DNA of 64,000 nt from Deinococcus metalli (GTDB taxonomy: Bacteria; Deinococcota; Deinococci; Deinococcales; Deinococcaceae), in contig NZ_JACHFK010000001.1 of NCBI RefSeq assembly GCF_014201805.1, positions 124,001-188,000 of the forward strand, read 5' to 3'. The translations under genes and the position numbers were made by a program. Position 1 is the stretch's first letter. Each line of letters starts with the position of its first letter. Under the pieces are notes generated by a model that was not told where the DNA came from, ran no database searches, and saw only the letters and a program-made list of their open reading frames with translations. Positions 48,792 to 58,551 of this stretch are shown one piece after another.

Positions 48792-49535
48792 TCAAGGCAC
48801 GTTGCGGGCTTGGACGGTCAGGGTGTAGGCGCCCGTTGCTGGAACGGTTTTGATCACACCGCTCACCTGCTTGCGTGACTGCACCGTGATAGTGGTCGAG
48901 CGCGTGTTGGCCGTGTAGACGAAGGGAGATGCTCCACTGGGCAAGGTGTTTGACGGCGTCAGGTAGTCCGAGACAAGGTAGGGCTGCAGACCGCTCACCG
49001 AGCTCAGGGTACTGAGGTTACGCATAGCCGCACACGGCGTGGCAGCTGCAGTCTCGAAGGTCTCGCCAGTCCCGAGTAGACAGCTGATCGGCGTCGAGGA
49101 CGTGTCGGTACTGCGGTATTCGCGTAATACCTGCACGTTATTTTCAGCCCAGGAATCATCCGTCTTGTCGTCAGTTGAAACGGCGGAGCGGTCCTGCATC
49201 CGGTAGACATACAGCACAAATTTCTGCGTGCCTGCCGACGTGTATTCGGGCATGACTGCCACCAGGCATGGCGTGCTTGTCGTGCAGGCATTACCGCTGC
49301 CGGAGTTGACGCTCAGCCCACTGGTGGCAACCCGGACCCGTACCGCCGAACGGACACGGTCACCGATGTAGCCGGTCATGTCGTTCAGGTCGGCCAGCTG
49401 CTGCGCCTGGGCGCTGGTGCGGGTCGTCAGCTGGAGCGTCTGCGTCTGCCAGTTGATGATCAGCGCCAGCACGATGCCCAGGATCGCCATGGCAACGAGA
49501 ATCTCCACCAGTGTGAGTCCGTCCTGAACCTTCAC
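48792..49535 (-). CDS. Minor pilin, PilW-like
   Basis: 247 aa. Prepilin N-terminus DGLTLVEILVAMAILGIVLALIINW: cleavage after Gly by PilD, Glu5 after cleavage, then the hydrophobic assembly helix. The globular part (about 210 residues) is beta-rich with two Cys pairs. Last gene of the pilin operon. GTG overlaps the upstream stop (GTGA). It would be part of a type IV pilus or competence pseudopilus tip complex. GC is well below the window average. Confidence 0.82.
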   Translation of the reverse strand: MKVQDGLTLVEILVAMAILGIVLALIINWQTQTLQLTTRTSAQAQQLADLNDMTGYIGDRVRSAVRVRVATSGLSVNSGSGNACTTSTPCLVAVMPEYTSAGTQKFVLYVYRMQDRSAVSTDDKTDDSWAENNVQVLREYRSTDTSSTPISCLLGTGETFETAAATPCAAMRNLSTLSSVSGLQPYLVSDYLTPSNTLPSGASPFVYTANTRSTTITVQSRKQVSGVIKTVPATGAYTLTVQARNVP

Positions 49536-49981
49536 AGCGGTCTCGCGTAGTCCACCACGAACGTCCGTATGGGCTTGCCTGTCTGGGTGCAGGAGAGGGT
49601 CAGTCGTCTGACGGTCACGACGGAGCCTGTTTCCGCTGGCGTGATGACCTGGTCAGTGAAGGCGTTGGCACAGCTGTAGCCGTTCATCTGGGTGCCGCTC
49701 GGCGGAGCAGGGACAGTTTTGTTGTCGAAATTGGTCTGTCCGGTGGACGTGCTTTTTCCGGTGGTCGGATCGACGGTCGTCATCGGATCGTTGAAGGCGG
49801 CCCGCACCTGTTCCAGATAGGCTTTGGCCGGCACCGTGACTCCCTGCTCATCCCGCGTCTGGCCGTTGACTTTGAGGATGCCAGGCAGGGAGCCGAGTAC
49901 AGCTACCGACAGCACCGTGAAGATTGCGATGGAGACCAAAACCTCGACCAGCGTCAGTCCAGCGGTCAGCCTTCCGTTCAC
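49532..49981 (-). CDS. Minor pilin, PilV-like
   Basis: 149 aa. Prepilin signal TAGLTLVEVLVSIAIFTVLSVAVLGSLPG with the G/LTLVE cleavage motif. The short C-terminal domain has a likely disulphide (YSCANAF and LSCTQTG). The PilV/GspI-like size and order fit a minor-pilin set. GTG overlaps the preceding stop (GTGA). Confidence 0.8.
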   Translation of the reverse strand: MNGRLTAGLTLVEVLVSIAIFTVLSVAVLGSLPGILKVNGQTRDEQGVTVPAKAYLEQVRAAFNDPMTTVDPTTGKSTSTGQTNFDNKTVPAPPSGTQMNGYSCANAFTDQVITPAETGSVVTVRRLTLSCTQTGKPIRTFVVDYARPL

Positions 49982-50502
49982 TTGATGATCACCTTGCCGA
50001 ACACACCTGTCACCCGGATGTCTCGTTTGATGGTCGTATCCGCTGTCCAGCGCGACTGGTAGCTATCTGGCGACGCATCCGAGGTGCCGTAGGGCGGCGT
50101 GAAGTTGATGGTTGACGTGGTAGTAGAGACCGTACCCGTACTGCTCACGCGGACCAACTGCGTACCGGCGGGCATGGTGTAGACCCGCGTGCGTAAGGGA
50201 GCAGGGGTAGCCCCAGTTGGGCAGGTCGCGGTGCCGTACTCCTTGATCTGGTACTGGGTATTGGTGGCGGTGTAGGCCACCAGCGAGAGCTGCCAGCACG
50301 CATTGGCCCGCTTGGCGCCGGTGCGGGTGTTCAGGACAGCTTGGGAAAACTCCTGCGCTCCCTGAAGTGCCGTCGAAGTGGCCCGCCACCGCAGATAACT
50401 GCCGATGCCCAGGGCGAGCAGTGTGCTCAGGACGGCGAGCACGATCAAGACCTCCAGCAAGGTGAAGCCCCCGACGCGGCCCGTGCTCACTGCTGGCGCC
50501 AC
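49978..50502 (-). CDS. Minor pilin, FimT/GspH-like
   Basis: 174 aa. VGGFTLLEVLIVLAVLSTLLALGIGSYLRWRATSTALQGAQEFSQAVLNTRTGAKRA is a classical GspH/FimT start with class III cleavage before Phe. Two cysteines in the globular domain (ACWQL and ATCPTG). It overlaps the 3' end of the large pilin gene by 16 bp. Confidence 0.82.
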   Translation of the reverse strand: MAPAVSTGRVGGFTLLEVLIVLAVLSTLLALGIGSYLRWRATSTALQGAQEFSQAVLNTRTGAKRANACWQLSLVAYTATNTQYQIKEYGTATCPTGATPAPLRTRVYTMPAGTQLVRVSSTGTVSTTTSTINFTPPYGTSDASPDSYQSRWTADTTIKRDIRVTGVFGKVIIK

Positions 50503-52097
50503 GTGCCTGAAATGACATTCAGTTTTTTACTGCCCGTTGCCGACTGGAGCACGGTTCGGAGGGTGACAGCATTGTAGTTGATGGCGAGACTGCCCAGAAT
50601 AGTACTTGTCGTCATGGTGTTCGATCCGCGGACAGCGACGCTTCCATTGACAGTAAAGTTGCCGTTACCGAACCCGATCAGGTTCCCACGGATATAGATC
50701 AGCCCATTAAAGGTTGTACTTGCATTTATGTTTTGATCCACGTCGCCGTCGACTATGAGCACCCCTGTAGAGTTCTTGCCTTTTATGGCACTAGCAAGGT
50801 CGGATCCCCTGATCCGCATGATGCCGCCAGAGAGCGTGGGGAAGTTCGACGTCGTGAGCGGTACAAGATCGCTCAACTCCTCATCGGTCATCCCGAACAG
50901 CAGTTGTGTGAAAGAGAGGCTCGTGCTGGTCTGTGTCGCACCTGCATTTGCAAGAACCGTATCTTTGGCTCCTGCACATTGGATGGTACCGTTGACGTCT
51001 GCGCAGTCGTTCGTCAGTGCCCCGCCCGATATTCCTTTGAAGTTGTTGACCTTGCCGTTGACAAGCGTGATGTCGCTTCCGCTGCTCAACGCGGTCACGT
51101 CACGGGTGACCGGCGTTCCCTCATCTATGGAGGATGGGGGAGAGCCCGTCCAGGTGAGTGTGACCGTCTTCGAACTGTAATCGATGGTGGCAATTTTTGC
51201 CTTTACACTACCGATGTTGATGATTTCCCCCACTGCATAGTCCGCGATGTTCGATACCTTGATTGCAGTGGACGATGTGACTCCGGTATACGACTGGGAG
51301 ACAGCGTTAAGCACAACGTCGACATTGCCCGAAAGCGTTTGCGCCGTGCTCGAGGCCCCTGGGACACGAATGACGGTGAGAACATTTCCGGAGATTGCGC
51401 TGATTTTGAAGGTTGAGCCACTAATTTTTACGTAGTCCCCGGTGGTTAGGCCCGCCGAGCTGACAACCGGTACGGTCGCGCTCGTCGTCAGTGCTGGAAT
51501 GTTTACCGCCGCACCGCTGACCGTCGTGACCGTGTTGTTGACGTTCTGAGCCTGCACCGTAGCATTGCCGTTTGTATTGATGGGTGGGCGAGAGATAAGT
51601 CCTGAGCGTGGCCGCAAGCCGGGCGGCAGCGTCCGGTCAGTGACTGCATAATCCTGCAAGATCGTCTTGGTGCCCGTGCTGCTCGTCCCTGTCGATACCG
51701 CCGTAAAGGTCGTGGCGCTCTGGGCAGTCAACGAGACGATGGTGTCGCCTGTGGCGGGGTTCTTGGTGGAATCGTTCAGGGCCGCCCGCAGGCCGCCCGC
51801 ATTTGTGGGGCTCGACGATCCCGTCAACCACGACTGCAACTCGGTCTGGGACGCACCGATGTAGGGTGTGGTGCGGACGTACTCAGCCGACCTGCGGGGC
51901 AGCGAGTTCAGGCCGCTCTCGGCCACCAGCAGCGCCTGGTACCCTACGCGCTCATTGGCACCGCCCTGCCGGGTGCCAGTCACCAGAGACGCAGCAGTAG
52001 AAACGACGATCAGCAGCACAATGCCGGTGAACAGCAGGGACAGCACAAGTGCGAAGCCCTCTGTCTGCCCACGAAGTGACCGTCCGTACATACCCAT
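50487..52097 (-). CDS. Large PilX/ComZ-like minor pilin with beta-solenoid insert
   Basis: 536 aa. A pilin-like N-terminal helix (EGFALVLSLLFTGIVLLIVVSTAASL) is preceded by SLRGQT, the PilX type. Instead of a small head it carries over 450 residues of Ser/Thr/Val/Gly-rich beta repeats, ending in hydrophobic rungs such as GVLIVDGDVDQNI, GLIYIRGNLIGFGNG and GSVAVRGSNTM. This recalls Thermus thermophilus ComZ, a large pilin with a beta-solenoid proposed as a DNA receptor at the pilus tip. First gene of the pilin operon. ATG at 52097 chosen; one at 52091 is equally possible. GC is about 50-55% in parts. Confidence 0.75.
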   Translation of the reverse strand: MGMYGRSLRGQTEGFALVLSLLFTGIVLLIVVSTAASLVTGTRQGGANERVGYQALLVAESGLNSLPRRSAEYVRTTPYIGASQTELQSWLTGSSSPTNAGGLRAALNDSTKNPATGDTIVSLTAQSATTFTAVSTGTSSTGTKTILQDYAVTDRTLPPGLRPRSGLISRPPINTNGNATVQAQNVNNTVTTVSGAAVNIPALTTSATVPVVSSAGLTTGDYVKISGSTFKISAISGNVLTVIRVPGASSTAQTLSGNVDVVLNAVSQSYTGVTSSTAIKVSNIADYAVGEIINIGSVKAKIATIDYSSKTVTLTWTGSPPSSIDEGTPVTRDVTALSSGSDITLVNGKVNNFKGISGGALTNDCADVNGTIQCAGAKDTVLANAGATQTSTSLSFTQLLFGMTDEELSDLVPLTTSNFPTLSGGIMRIRGSDLASAIKGKNSTGVLIVDGDVDQNINASTTFNGLIYIRGNLIGFGNGNFTVNGSVAVRGSNTMTTSTILGSLAINYNAVTLRTVLQSATGSKKLNVISGTWRQQ

Positions 52098-52165
52098 GCC
52101 TAAAGGGTGCCATAAGGAAGTTCTCATGGACCCGTCATAAGACGCGCCCTGATAGATTACGCTCG
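52098..52165 (-). promoter_or_regulatory. Probable promoter region of the pilin operon
   Basis: An AT-richer 68-bp gap between the C39 peptidase stop and the pilin start. It contains leftward TAATCT and TTATGG stretches; no single -10 can be chosen. Confidence 0.35.
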
Positions 52166-53227
52166 CTACTGCGGTAACAGAACGTAACTCAGGCCGCCCG
52201 AGTGGGTGAGCCACAGCGATTCAAAGGCAGCTCGCGGGTAGGTGCGGCGGACGGTGGCGTTGTCGGGCGCCGCTGGATCGTTGAGGACCGGGTTGCCAGC
52301 GGCATCGAAGCCGACCAGCACCATCAGGTGGCCGCTGCTGCTCTCGATGGCTGCGCCCGGCAACTCACCCTTCTTCCAGCCCAGGCTGACCGCCAGGGGC
52401 CGCCCGGCCGCCGTGAAGGTCTCGGCAGCGGCGAGGTTCGGCAGGCGCGTGACGTACGCGCGCAGGCCCAATGAACCCGCGTACGCCGTGTTGAACGGCC
52501 AGTTGCCGGTGCCGTCGTAGACCCGGTCGAAGGTCCCCCTGGCCGCCTGCGGCACGGTCACGTCCACGCCGTAGCGGGCTAGGATCATGGACACGCTGGT
52601 GGGGCTGCACCACACCTCGCCGCCGTCCGGGTAGATCATCTGCGAGCGCCGGGGCACGTCCACGACCTTGCCCCACATAGCGCGGTTGCCCGGCTGCCCC
52701 AGGCCGGCGGTGCGTTTCGCCCGGTCCGTGGTGTTGACGGCCAGCAGGCGGACGGTCGTGCCCGCGCCGCGCAGCGTCACTCGGTACTGGTACGCCGTCG
52801 CGGAGCGGTTCAGGCGCAGGGTGTCGGTGAGCACCTGTCCGGCGGCGTCCTTCTGGCCGTTCACGCTGGCCCGGTCGCCGCCGCTGCTCCACGTCCCGAA
52901 ACTGAACCAGCGCGACCATGCACCGCCCACCTGCGCGCGCACCTCGACGGTGACGCTGCCGCCCACCGGGGTCACGGCGTTCCACGACGGAATCAGTTCG
53001 TCGAACGCGGGCACGGTCAGCGGCGCCGAGGTCACGGTGCCGGTCGCGGTACCCGCCGGAAGGGTCAGCGCCTCGGCGTGTGCCCGGACGCCGACGAGGG
53101 CTGCGCCGGCCCAGTCGGCGGCCCGCTCGTGAAGGATGGTCGTGCCGTTCGGGTACGTCATGGTCAGGGCTCCCGCGCCGCCCGTCAGGGCCAGCGCCAG
53201 CGGCAAGGCAAGCAGCGTTCCTCGCAT
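52166..53227 (-). CDS. Exported C39-family (C39_2) peptidase-like protein
   Basis: 353 aa. Signal peptide RGTLLALPLALALTGGAGA. An N-terminal beta domain (about 40-200) is followed by a papain-like C39_2 domain: Cys in GEVWCSPTSVSMILARYG, His in SSSGHLMVLVGFDAAG, Asp/Asn in PVLNDPAAP. The triad is complete. Target unknown. ATG at 53227 gives a clean signal peptide; a longer GTG form adds four residues. Just upstream of the pilin operon. Confidence 0.83.
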   Translation of the reverse strand: MRGTLLALPLALALTGGAGALTMTYPNGTTILHERAADWAGAALVGVRAHAEALTLPAGTATGTVTSAPLTVPAFDELIPSWNAVTPVGGSVTVEVRAQVGGAWSRWFSFGTWSSGGDRASVNGQKDAAGQVLTDTLRLNRSATAYQYRVTLRGAGTTVRLLAVNTTDRAKRTAGLGQPGNRAMWGKVVDVPRRSQMIYPDGGEVWCSPTSVSMILARYGVDVTVPQAARGTFDRVYDGTGNWPFNTAYAGSLGLRAYVTRLPNLAAAETFTAAGRPLAVSLGWKKGELPGAAIESSSGHLMVLVGFDAAGNPVLNDPAAPDNATVRRTYPRAAFESLWLTHSGGLSYVLLPQ

Positions 53228-53279
53228 GAATGCGGTCACTATGCCGTCCAGACGGCCGGCGCGGGTGAGGGCGCTGCGG

Positions 53280-54290
53280 TCAACGGCCCTGCAGGTACAG
53301 CAGCGCCTCGGGCAGCGCCTCGCGCCACGTGACCCAGTTGTGCCCGCTGGGGTACTCACGGTACTGGTGCTCCAAGCCGTGGTCCGCGAACAGCGCAGCC
53401 ATGCGGCGGTTCGGGCCGGTCAGCCACTCCAGCGTGCCGGTGTCCAGGCTGGTCTTCAGGTGCGAGGGCGGCGCGCTGCTCAGGCGCTCGCGCAGCCACT
53501 CCCCCGCCGTGGTCGTGTCGATCACGCCGTCCGCACCCGCCGCGCCGGGCCGGGCGATGAAGGCCCCGCTGTGGCTCGCCACCCTCGCGAACAGGTTCGG
53601 GTGCGCGCTGCCCAGGTACAGGCTGGTCAGGCCGCCCAGGCTCGCGCCCCACAGGCCCCGCACCGAGGGCGTGACGTGCACCCCCTCGACCCGCGGGAAG
53701 ACCTCGCCGGTCAGGAAGTCGAGGTACCGGTCATTGACGTAATACTCCTCGTTTCGGTCGCCCGGTTCCACGAACACCAGGACCGCGCCGCTGGCCTGCC
53801 CGCGCTCGACCGCGCGGTCCATCACCTCGCCCAGGCGACCGGTGCGGTAGAAGGCCACGCCGTCCTGCACGTAGTACACCGGGGTCGGCGTGGCCGGATC
53901 GTGGCCGTGCGGGGTGTACACGATGGCGCGGCGCGTGCCGGAAAACACCCCGCCGGGCCAGCTCAGACGGTGGGCGGTGCCCCTGCGGGCGGCGTCCTCG
54001 CCCAGCCACAGGGGATGGCGCGCATACACGCCGACCTCTGCGGCGCGCGGGTACGGCCACCACGGGTTCAGGGACCGCCGGTCGTTGTCGGGGTCAGCGA
54101 AGGCCTCTCCCGCCGCGTCCACCCACGCGTACTCCACCCACGCGCCGCGCGGCAGCGTCAGCTCGATCGGCGTGCCCGCCACCACCGGCAGCGGGTCGCG
54201 CTTTCGCCAGTCGGTCATATCTCCGATCAGGCCCACTGCGCCCGGTGGGGGAGTGAAGGTCACGCGCTGTCCGGACACGGAAACGGCCAT
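53280..54290 (-). CDS. Esterase with N-terminal CBM48-like domain (Fes/EsterD type)
   Basis: 336 aa. An N-terminal E-set/CBM48-like sandwich (VTFTPPPGAVGLIGDMTDWRKRDPLP) and an alpha/beta-hydrolase core: RRAIVYTPHGHDPATPTPVYYVQDG, nucleophile GLWGASLGGLTSLYLGSAHPNLF (Ser near residue 205), and final PSGHNWVTWREALPEALLYL with the catalytic His. Enterochelin esterases and related carbohydrate esterases share this build. No signal peptide, so cytoplasmic. TACACT 7 nt before the ATG. Confidence 0.85.
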   Translation of the reverse strand: MAVSVSGQRVTFTPPPGAVGLIGDMTDWRKRDPLPVVAGTPIELTLPRGAWVEYAWVDAAGEAFADPDNDRRSLNPWWPYPRAAEVGVYARHPLWLGEDAARRGTAHRLSWPGGVFSGTRRAIVYTPHGHDPATPTPVYYVQDGVAFYRTGRLGEVMDRAVERGQASGAVLVFVEPGDRNEEYYVNDRYLDFLTGEVFPRVEGVHVTPSVRGLWGASLGGLTSLYLGSAHPNLFARVASHSGAFIARPGAAGADGVIDTTTAGEWLRERLSSAPPSHLKTSLDTGTLEWLTGPNRRMAALFADHGLEHQYREYPSGHNWVTWREALPEALLYLQGR

Positions 54291-54297
54291 ACGCAGG

Positions 54298-54303
54298 AGT
54301 GTA
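54298..54303 (-). promoter_or_regulatory. -10 element of the esterase gene
   Basis: TACACT (leftward), 7 nt before the ATG at 54290. Confidence 0.6.
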
Positions 54304-54515
54304 GGGGCTGGCTGGGCTCCGGCGGCGTCAGCGGGCACGGACCGCGGAGGTCCGCTCCGCTGCTCTCCGAGCTAGAGCATGCTCCACTCCTGCCGGCCAG
54401 CGCAGGAGGTCAACGGCCCGGATCTGGGGCTGCAGGTCAGACCTCTCCGTACGGAGTGCAGGTTCCCCAGGACCGGGTTCAGGTCAGCGGCGGCCCGCTT
54501 ACGGTGCGGCGGTGC

Positions 54516-56198
<1,683 letters not shown>

Positions 56199-56274
56199 AC
56201 CTTGACCTCCGCGGGCGGACACGGCCCCACGACCCCGTGCCGGGCCGGACGCGCTCGTCTCTGTCTGTGCGGCC

Positions 56275-56280
56275 AGTATA
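56275..56280 (-). promoter_or_regulatory. -10 element of the acyl-CoA ligase gene
   Basis: TATACT (leftward), about 77 nt before the ATG, so this gene has a conventional leader with a Shine-Dalgarno. No good -35 at 17 bp. Confidence 0.5.
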
Positions 56281-56354
56281 GGTGACGGGCGCCTTTTTGG
56301 ACTCGCGTCAAGTTTCCGAGCCGCAGTCCGGGCAGTCACCCGCGGCACGGTCGG

Positions 56355-56531
56355 TCAGCGGGTCACGGGCTCCGGCGGCCGGGCCTGCACACCGTCCCGC
56401 CGGGGCCGTGGCCCGGCCGGCACCGGGACGCCCGCGCCGCCCTCGCGGTCATCCCGTCCGTCCCGGCGCGGCGAGGGTTCGGCGCCGCGGTCGGCGCGGC
56501 GCCGCAGCCAGCCCTTCAGTTCACGGAGCAT
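56355..56531 (-). CDS. Possible small Arg/Pro-rich protein (58 aa)
   Basis: 58 aa frame beginning MLRELKGWLRRRADRG and continuing with Arg, Asp, Gly and Pro-rich sequence, probably disordered. It fills the gap between ruvX and the acyl-CoA ligase in the same direction. No clear Shine-Dalgarno or -10. Arg/Pro/Gly composition is what chance frames give at this GC, so it may not be real. Confidence 0.3.
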   Translation of the reverse strand: MLRELKGWLRRRADRGAEPSPRRDGRDDREGGAGVPVPAGPRPRRDGVQARPPEPVTR

Positions 56532-56574
56532 GCACCAGCGTGCGCGTTCCCCGCGCCGGATGCAAGCGGAGGTG

Positions 56575-56997
56575 TCAGGTTCCGTCCGCCGCGCGCTGTT
56601 CCTGCACGGCGACGCGCTGGAGGTACAGTTCCAGGATCTGCACGGCCGCCGCCTCGTCCAGGTCGGCGGCGCCCAGGGTGCGGGCGCGCTGGGTGGTGAA
56701 GCGCTCGTCCTGGTACTCGACCGCGTAGCCCTGCTCCTGCAGGATACGGCCGAAGGCCCGCGCGCGGTCGGCGGCCGGGCTGGGCGCGCCGTCCGTTCGC
56801 AGCGGCAGCCCCAGCAGCAGGGTGCCCGCGCCCGTCTCCCGGACCTTCAGCCGGATGGCCTTGAGGTCCAGCGGCAGCCGCCGCCGGTCCACGCTGCCGC
56901 GCCCGAACGCCAGCGTGCCCGCGCTGACCGCGAAGCCGATGCGGGACTTGCTGACGTCCAGCGCCAGGACCGGGGCGGGGGAGGGGGACGTCGTCAC
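56575..56997 (-). CDS. ruvX: RuvX/YqgF family Holliday junction resolvase-like protein
   Basis: 140 aa RNase H-fold protein. LALDVSKSRIGFAVS (first catalytic Asp), LLLGLPLRTDG, YQDERFTTQRAR and LDEAAAVQILELYL (third acidic residue) match YqgF. Members process 16S rRNA 5' ends and/or resolve junctions. The first motif reads DVSKSRIG rather than the common DxGxxRIG. GTG start, 6 nt after TACACT. Divergent from the enoyl-CoA hydratase gene. Confidence 0.87.
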   Translation of the reverse strand: MTTSPSPAPVLALDVSKSRIGFAVSAGTLAFGRGSVDRRRLPLDLKAIRLKVRETGAGTLLLGLPLRTDGAPSPAADRARAFGRILQEQGYAVEYQDERFTTQRARTLGAADLDEAAAVQILELYLQRVAVQEQRAADGT

Positions 56998-57003
56998 GCG
57001 CGG

Positions 57004-57033
57004 AGTGTAGCAGCGTGCGGCGGACGCTACGCT
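57004..57033. promoter_or_regulatory. Divergent leaderless promoters of ruvX and the enoyl-CoA hydratase gene
   Basis: Leftward TACACT (57009-57004) is 6 nt before the ruvX GTG. Rightward TACGCT (57028-57033) is 6 nt before the ATG at 57040. The whole intergenic space is 42 bp. Confidence 0.62.
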
Positions 57034-57039
57034 GTCGGC

Positions 57040-57825
57040 ATGACCCACGCCGACGTCGTGCTGGTGGAGACCGCAAGCGGTGTCCGCACCCTGACCCTGA
57101 ACCGCCCGGATCGCCTGAACGCCGCGAACGACGAGCTGCTGTACGCCCTGACCGACGCGCTGGAGGCCGCCGGCGCGGATACTGACGTGCGCGTGGTCGT
57201 GATCACCGGGGCCGGCCGCGGCTTCTGCGCCGGGCAGGATCTGGGCGGCGTGTCCGGGCGCAACATGAGCTTCACCGAGCACCTGAACGCCACCTACAAC
57301 CCGCTGATCCGCACCATCCGCATGCTGGACAAGCCGGTGATCACGGCCGTGAACGGTGTGGCGGCCGGGGCCGGCGCCAGCCTCGCGCTCGCGGGCGACA
57401 TCCGGCTGTGGGCGCAGAGCGCGCGGCTGATCGAGGTGTTCAGCACCATCGCGCTGATCCCGGACTCGGGCAGCACGTGGTTCCTGCCGCGCCTGGTCGG
57501 CTACCACCGCGCCTTCGAGCTGATGGCCCTGGCCGAGCCGGTGCTGGCCGAGGAGGGCCTGCGGGCGGGCCTGTGCGAGCGGGTCTACCCGGACGAGACC
57601 TTCCTGGCCGACGTGCAGGCCTACGCCGAGCGCCTCGCGGCGCGGCCCGCGAACGCGCTGGCGCTGACCAAGCGGGCGCTGAACTTCGCGCTGACCAGCA
57701 CCCTGGACGCCGCGCTGGACCAGGAAGCGGCTCTGCAACAGCTCGCCGGCGACCACCCGGAGCACGCCGAGGGCGTCGCCGCCTTCAAGGAGAAGCGCGC
57801 CCCGGACTTCCGCCGGCCCCGCTGA
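57040..57825 (+). CDS. Enoyl-CoA hydratase/isomerase, PaaG-like
   Basis: 261 aa crotonase-fold enzyme. GAGRGFCAGQDLGGVSG, YNPLIRTIRMLDKPVITAVNGVAAGAGASLALAGDIRLWA and FSTIALIPDSGSTWFLPRLVG closely match PaaG (ring-1,2-epoxyphenylacetyl-CoA isomerase), where the second acidic residue is the Asp in PDSG. No other paa gene is visible, so a general enoyl-CoA isomerase role is possible. Leaderless start. Confidence 0.88.
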   Translation: MTHADVVLVETASGVRTLTLNRPDRLNAANDELLYALTDALEAAGADTDVRVVVITGAGRGFCAGQDLGGVSGRNMSFTEHLNATYNPLIRTIRMLDKPVITAVNGVAAGAGASLALAGDIRLWAQSARLIEVFSTIALIPDSGSTWFLPRLVGYHRAFELMALAEPVLAEEGLRAGLCERVYPDETFLADVQAYAERLAARPANALALTKRALNFALTSTLDAALDQEAALQQLAGDHPEHAEGVAAFKEKRAPDFRRPR

Positions 57826-57836
57826 CCTGGAAACGG

Positions 57837-57869
57837 ACGTCGCCGCTCCATCCATCGGGGCGGCGACGT
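57837..57869. terminator. Bidirectional terminator hairpin
   Basis: 10-bp perfect stem ACGTCGCCGC (57837-57846) with GCGGCGACGT (57860-57869) between the convergent enoyl-CoA hydratase and coiled-coil protein genes. Confidence 0.65.
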
Positions 57870-57887
57870 TCTGTGGCGGGCTGACGT

Positions 57888-58424
57888 CTACTTGTCCAGC
57901 GGATCGCTGTGGCCCTTCATGTTCTCGGCCTGGTCGAGGGCGTTGTCACGGCGCTGCGGCTCGCGCGCGGCCTCGTTGCCCATGCTGGCGGTGTCCTTGC
58001 CGAGCTCGGGCAGCTCGTCGCTGTGCTGCACGGTGGGGTCGGGCGTGGTGGGAACGTCGGTGCGCGTCATGGGGGAGACCTCCGGGGGAACGTAGGGGGT
58101 GGCGGGCCGGACCGGGGCGGCCGTGGGGGCGGCGCTGGCCTCGGCGGTCGCCTCGTCTTCCGGGGGATCGCCGAGTTCCTCGATCAGCCGCTCGCGGGCA
58201 CGGATCTCGTCCTCGACGCGCTTGATGTCGTCGCGCACGCCCTGCAGCACGCTGACCTCGGCGCCCGCGTGGAACGAGCGGCCCAGGCGGGCGTACAGGC
58301 CGTCGAGTTCGCGGCCCAGTTGAAAGACCTCGACGCGCAGCCGGGCCACGTGCGCGACTTCCTCACCCCGGCGCTGCACGCGCTGTGCGCCGCGTCTGAC
58401 CGTGTTCAGGATGCTGTCCAGCAT
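57888..58424 (-). CDS. Coiled-coil protein of unknown function
   Basis: 178 aa. The first 90 residues are helical with a coiled-coil pattern (LRVEVFQLGRELDGLYARLGRSFHAG, VRDDIKRVEDEIRARERLIEEL). The rest is Pro/Thr/Asp-rich and probably disordered, ending in a hydrophilic tail. No signal peptide. The N-terminal half recalls small bacterial proteins of the DUF5320/hypothetical type, but no family can be claimed. Confidence 0.65.
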   Translation of the reverse strand: MLDSILNTVRRGAQRVQRRGEEVAHVARLRVEVFQLGRELDGLYARLGRSFHAGAEVSVLQGVRDDIKRVEDEIRARERLIEELGDPPEDEATAEASAAPTAAPVRPATPYVPPEVSPMTRTDVPTTPDPTVQHSDELPELGKDTASMGNEAAREPQRRDNALDQAENMKGHSDPLDK

Positions 58425-58536
58425 GCCCCCAGTGTGCGCGCCGTCCCCGTGGGCCGGGTGAGGGGGCGTTTAGGAAAGGGCGGGCGGTGGGCCGCGCGCC
58501 GTGACGGGCGCGACCTTCCTCCAACCGGGCCGGCGG

Positions 58537-58542
58537 TACAGT
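58537..58542 (+). promoter_or_regulatory. -10 element of the XdhC gene
   Basis: TACAGT, 9 nt before the ATG at 58552. Confidence 0.45.
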
Positions 58543-58551
58543 GGCTCCACC

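Noticed and set aside
48792..52097. Pilin region as a phage or tail-fibre cluster because of lower GC and beta-repeat protein
   Set aside because: All four genes have prepilin cleavage and assembly helices; no phage gene adjoins.
54339..54515. Possible small gene or RNA between esterase and acyl-CoA ligase
   Set aside because: No frame with a plausible start and no stable hairpin; called empty apart from the leftward esterase promoter nearby at 54298-54303.
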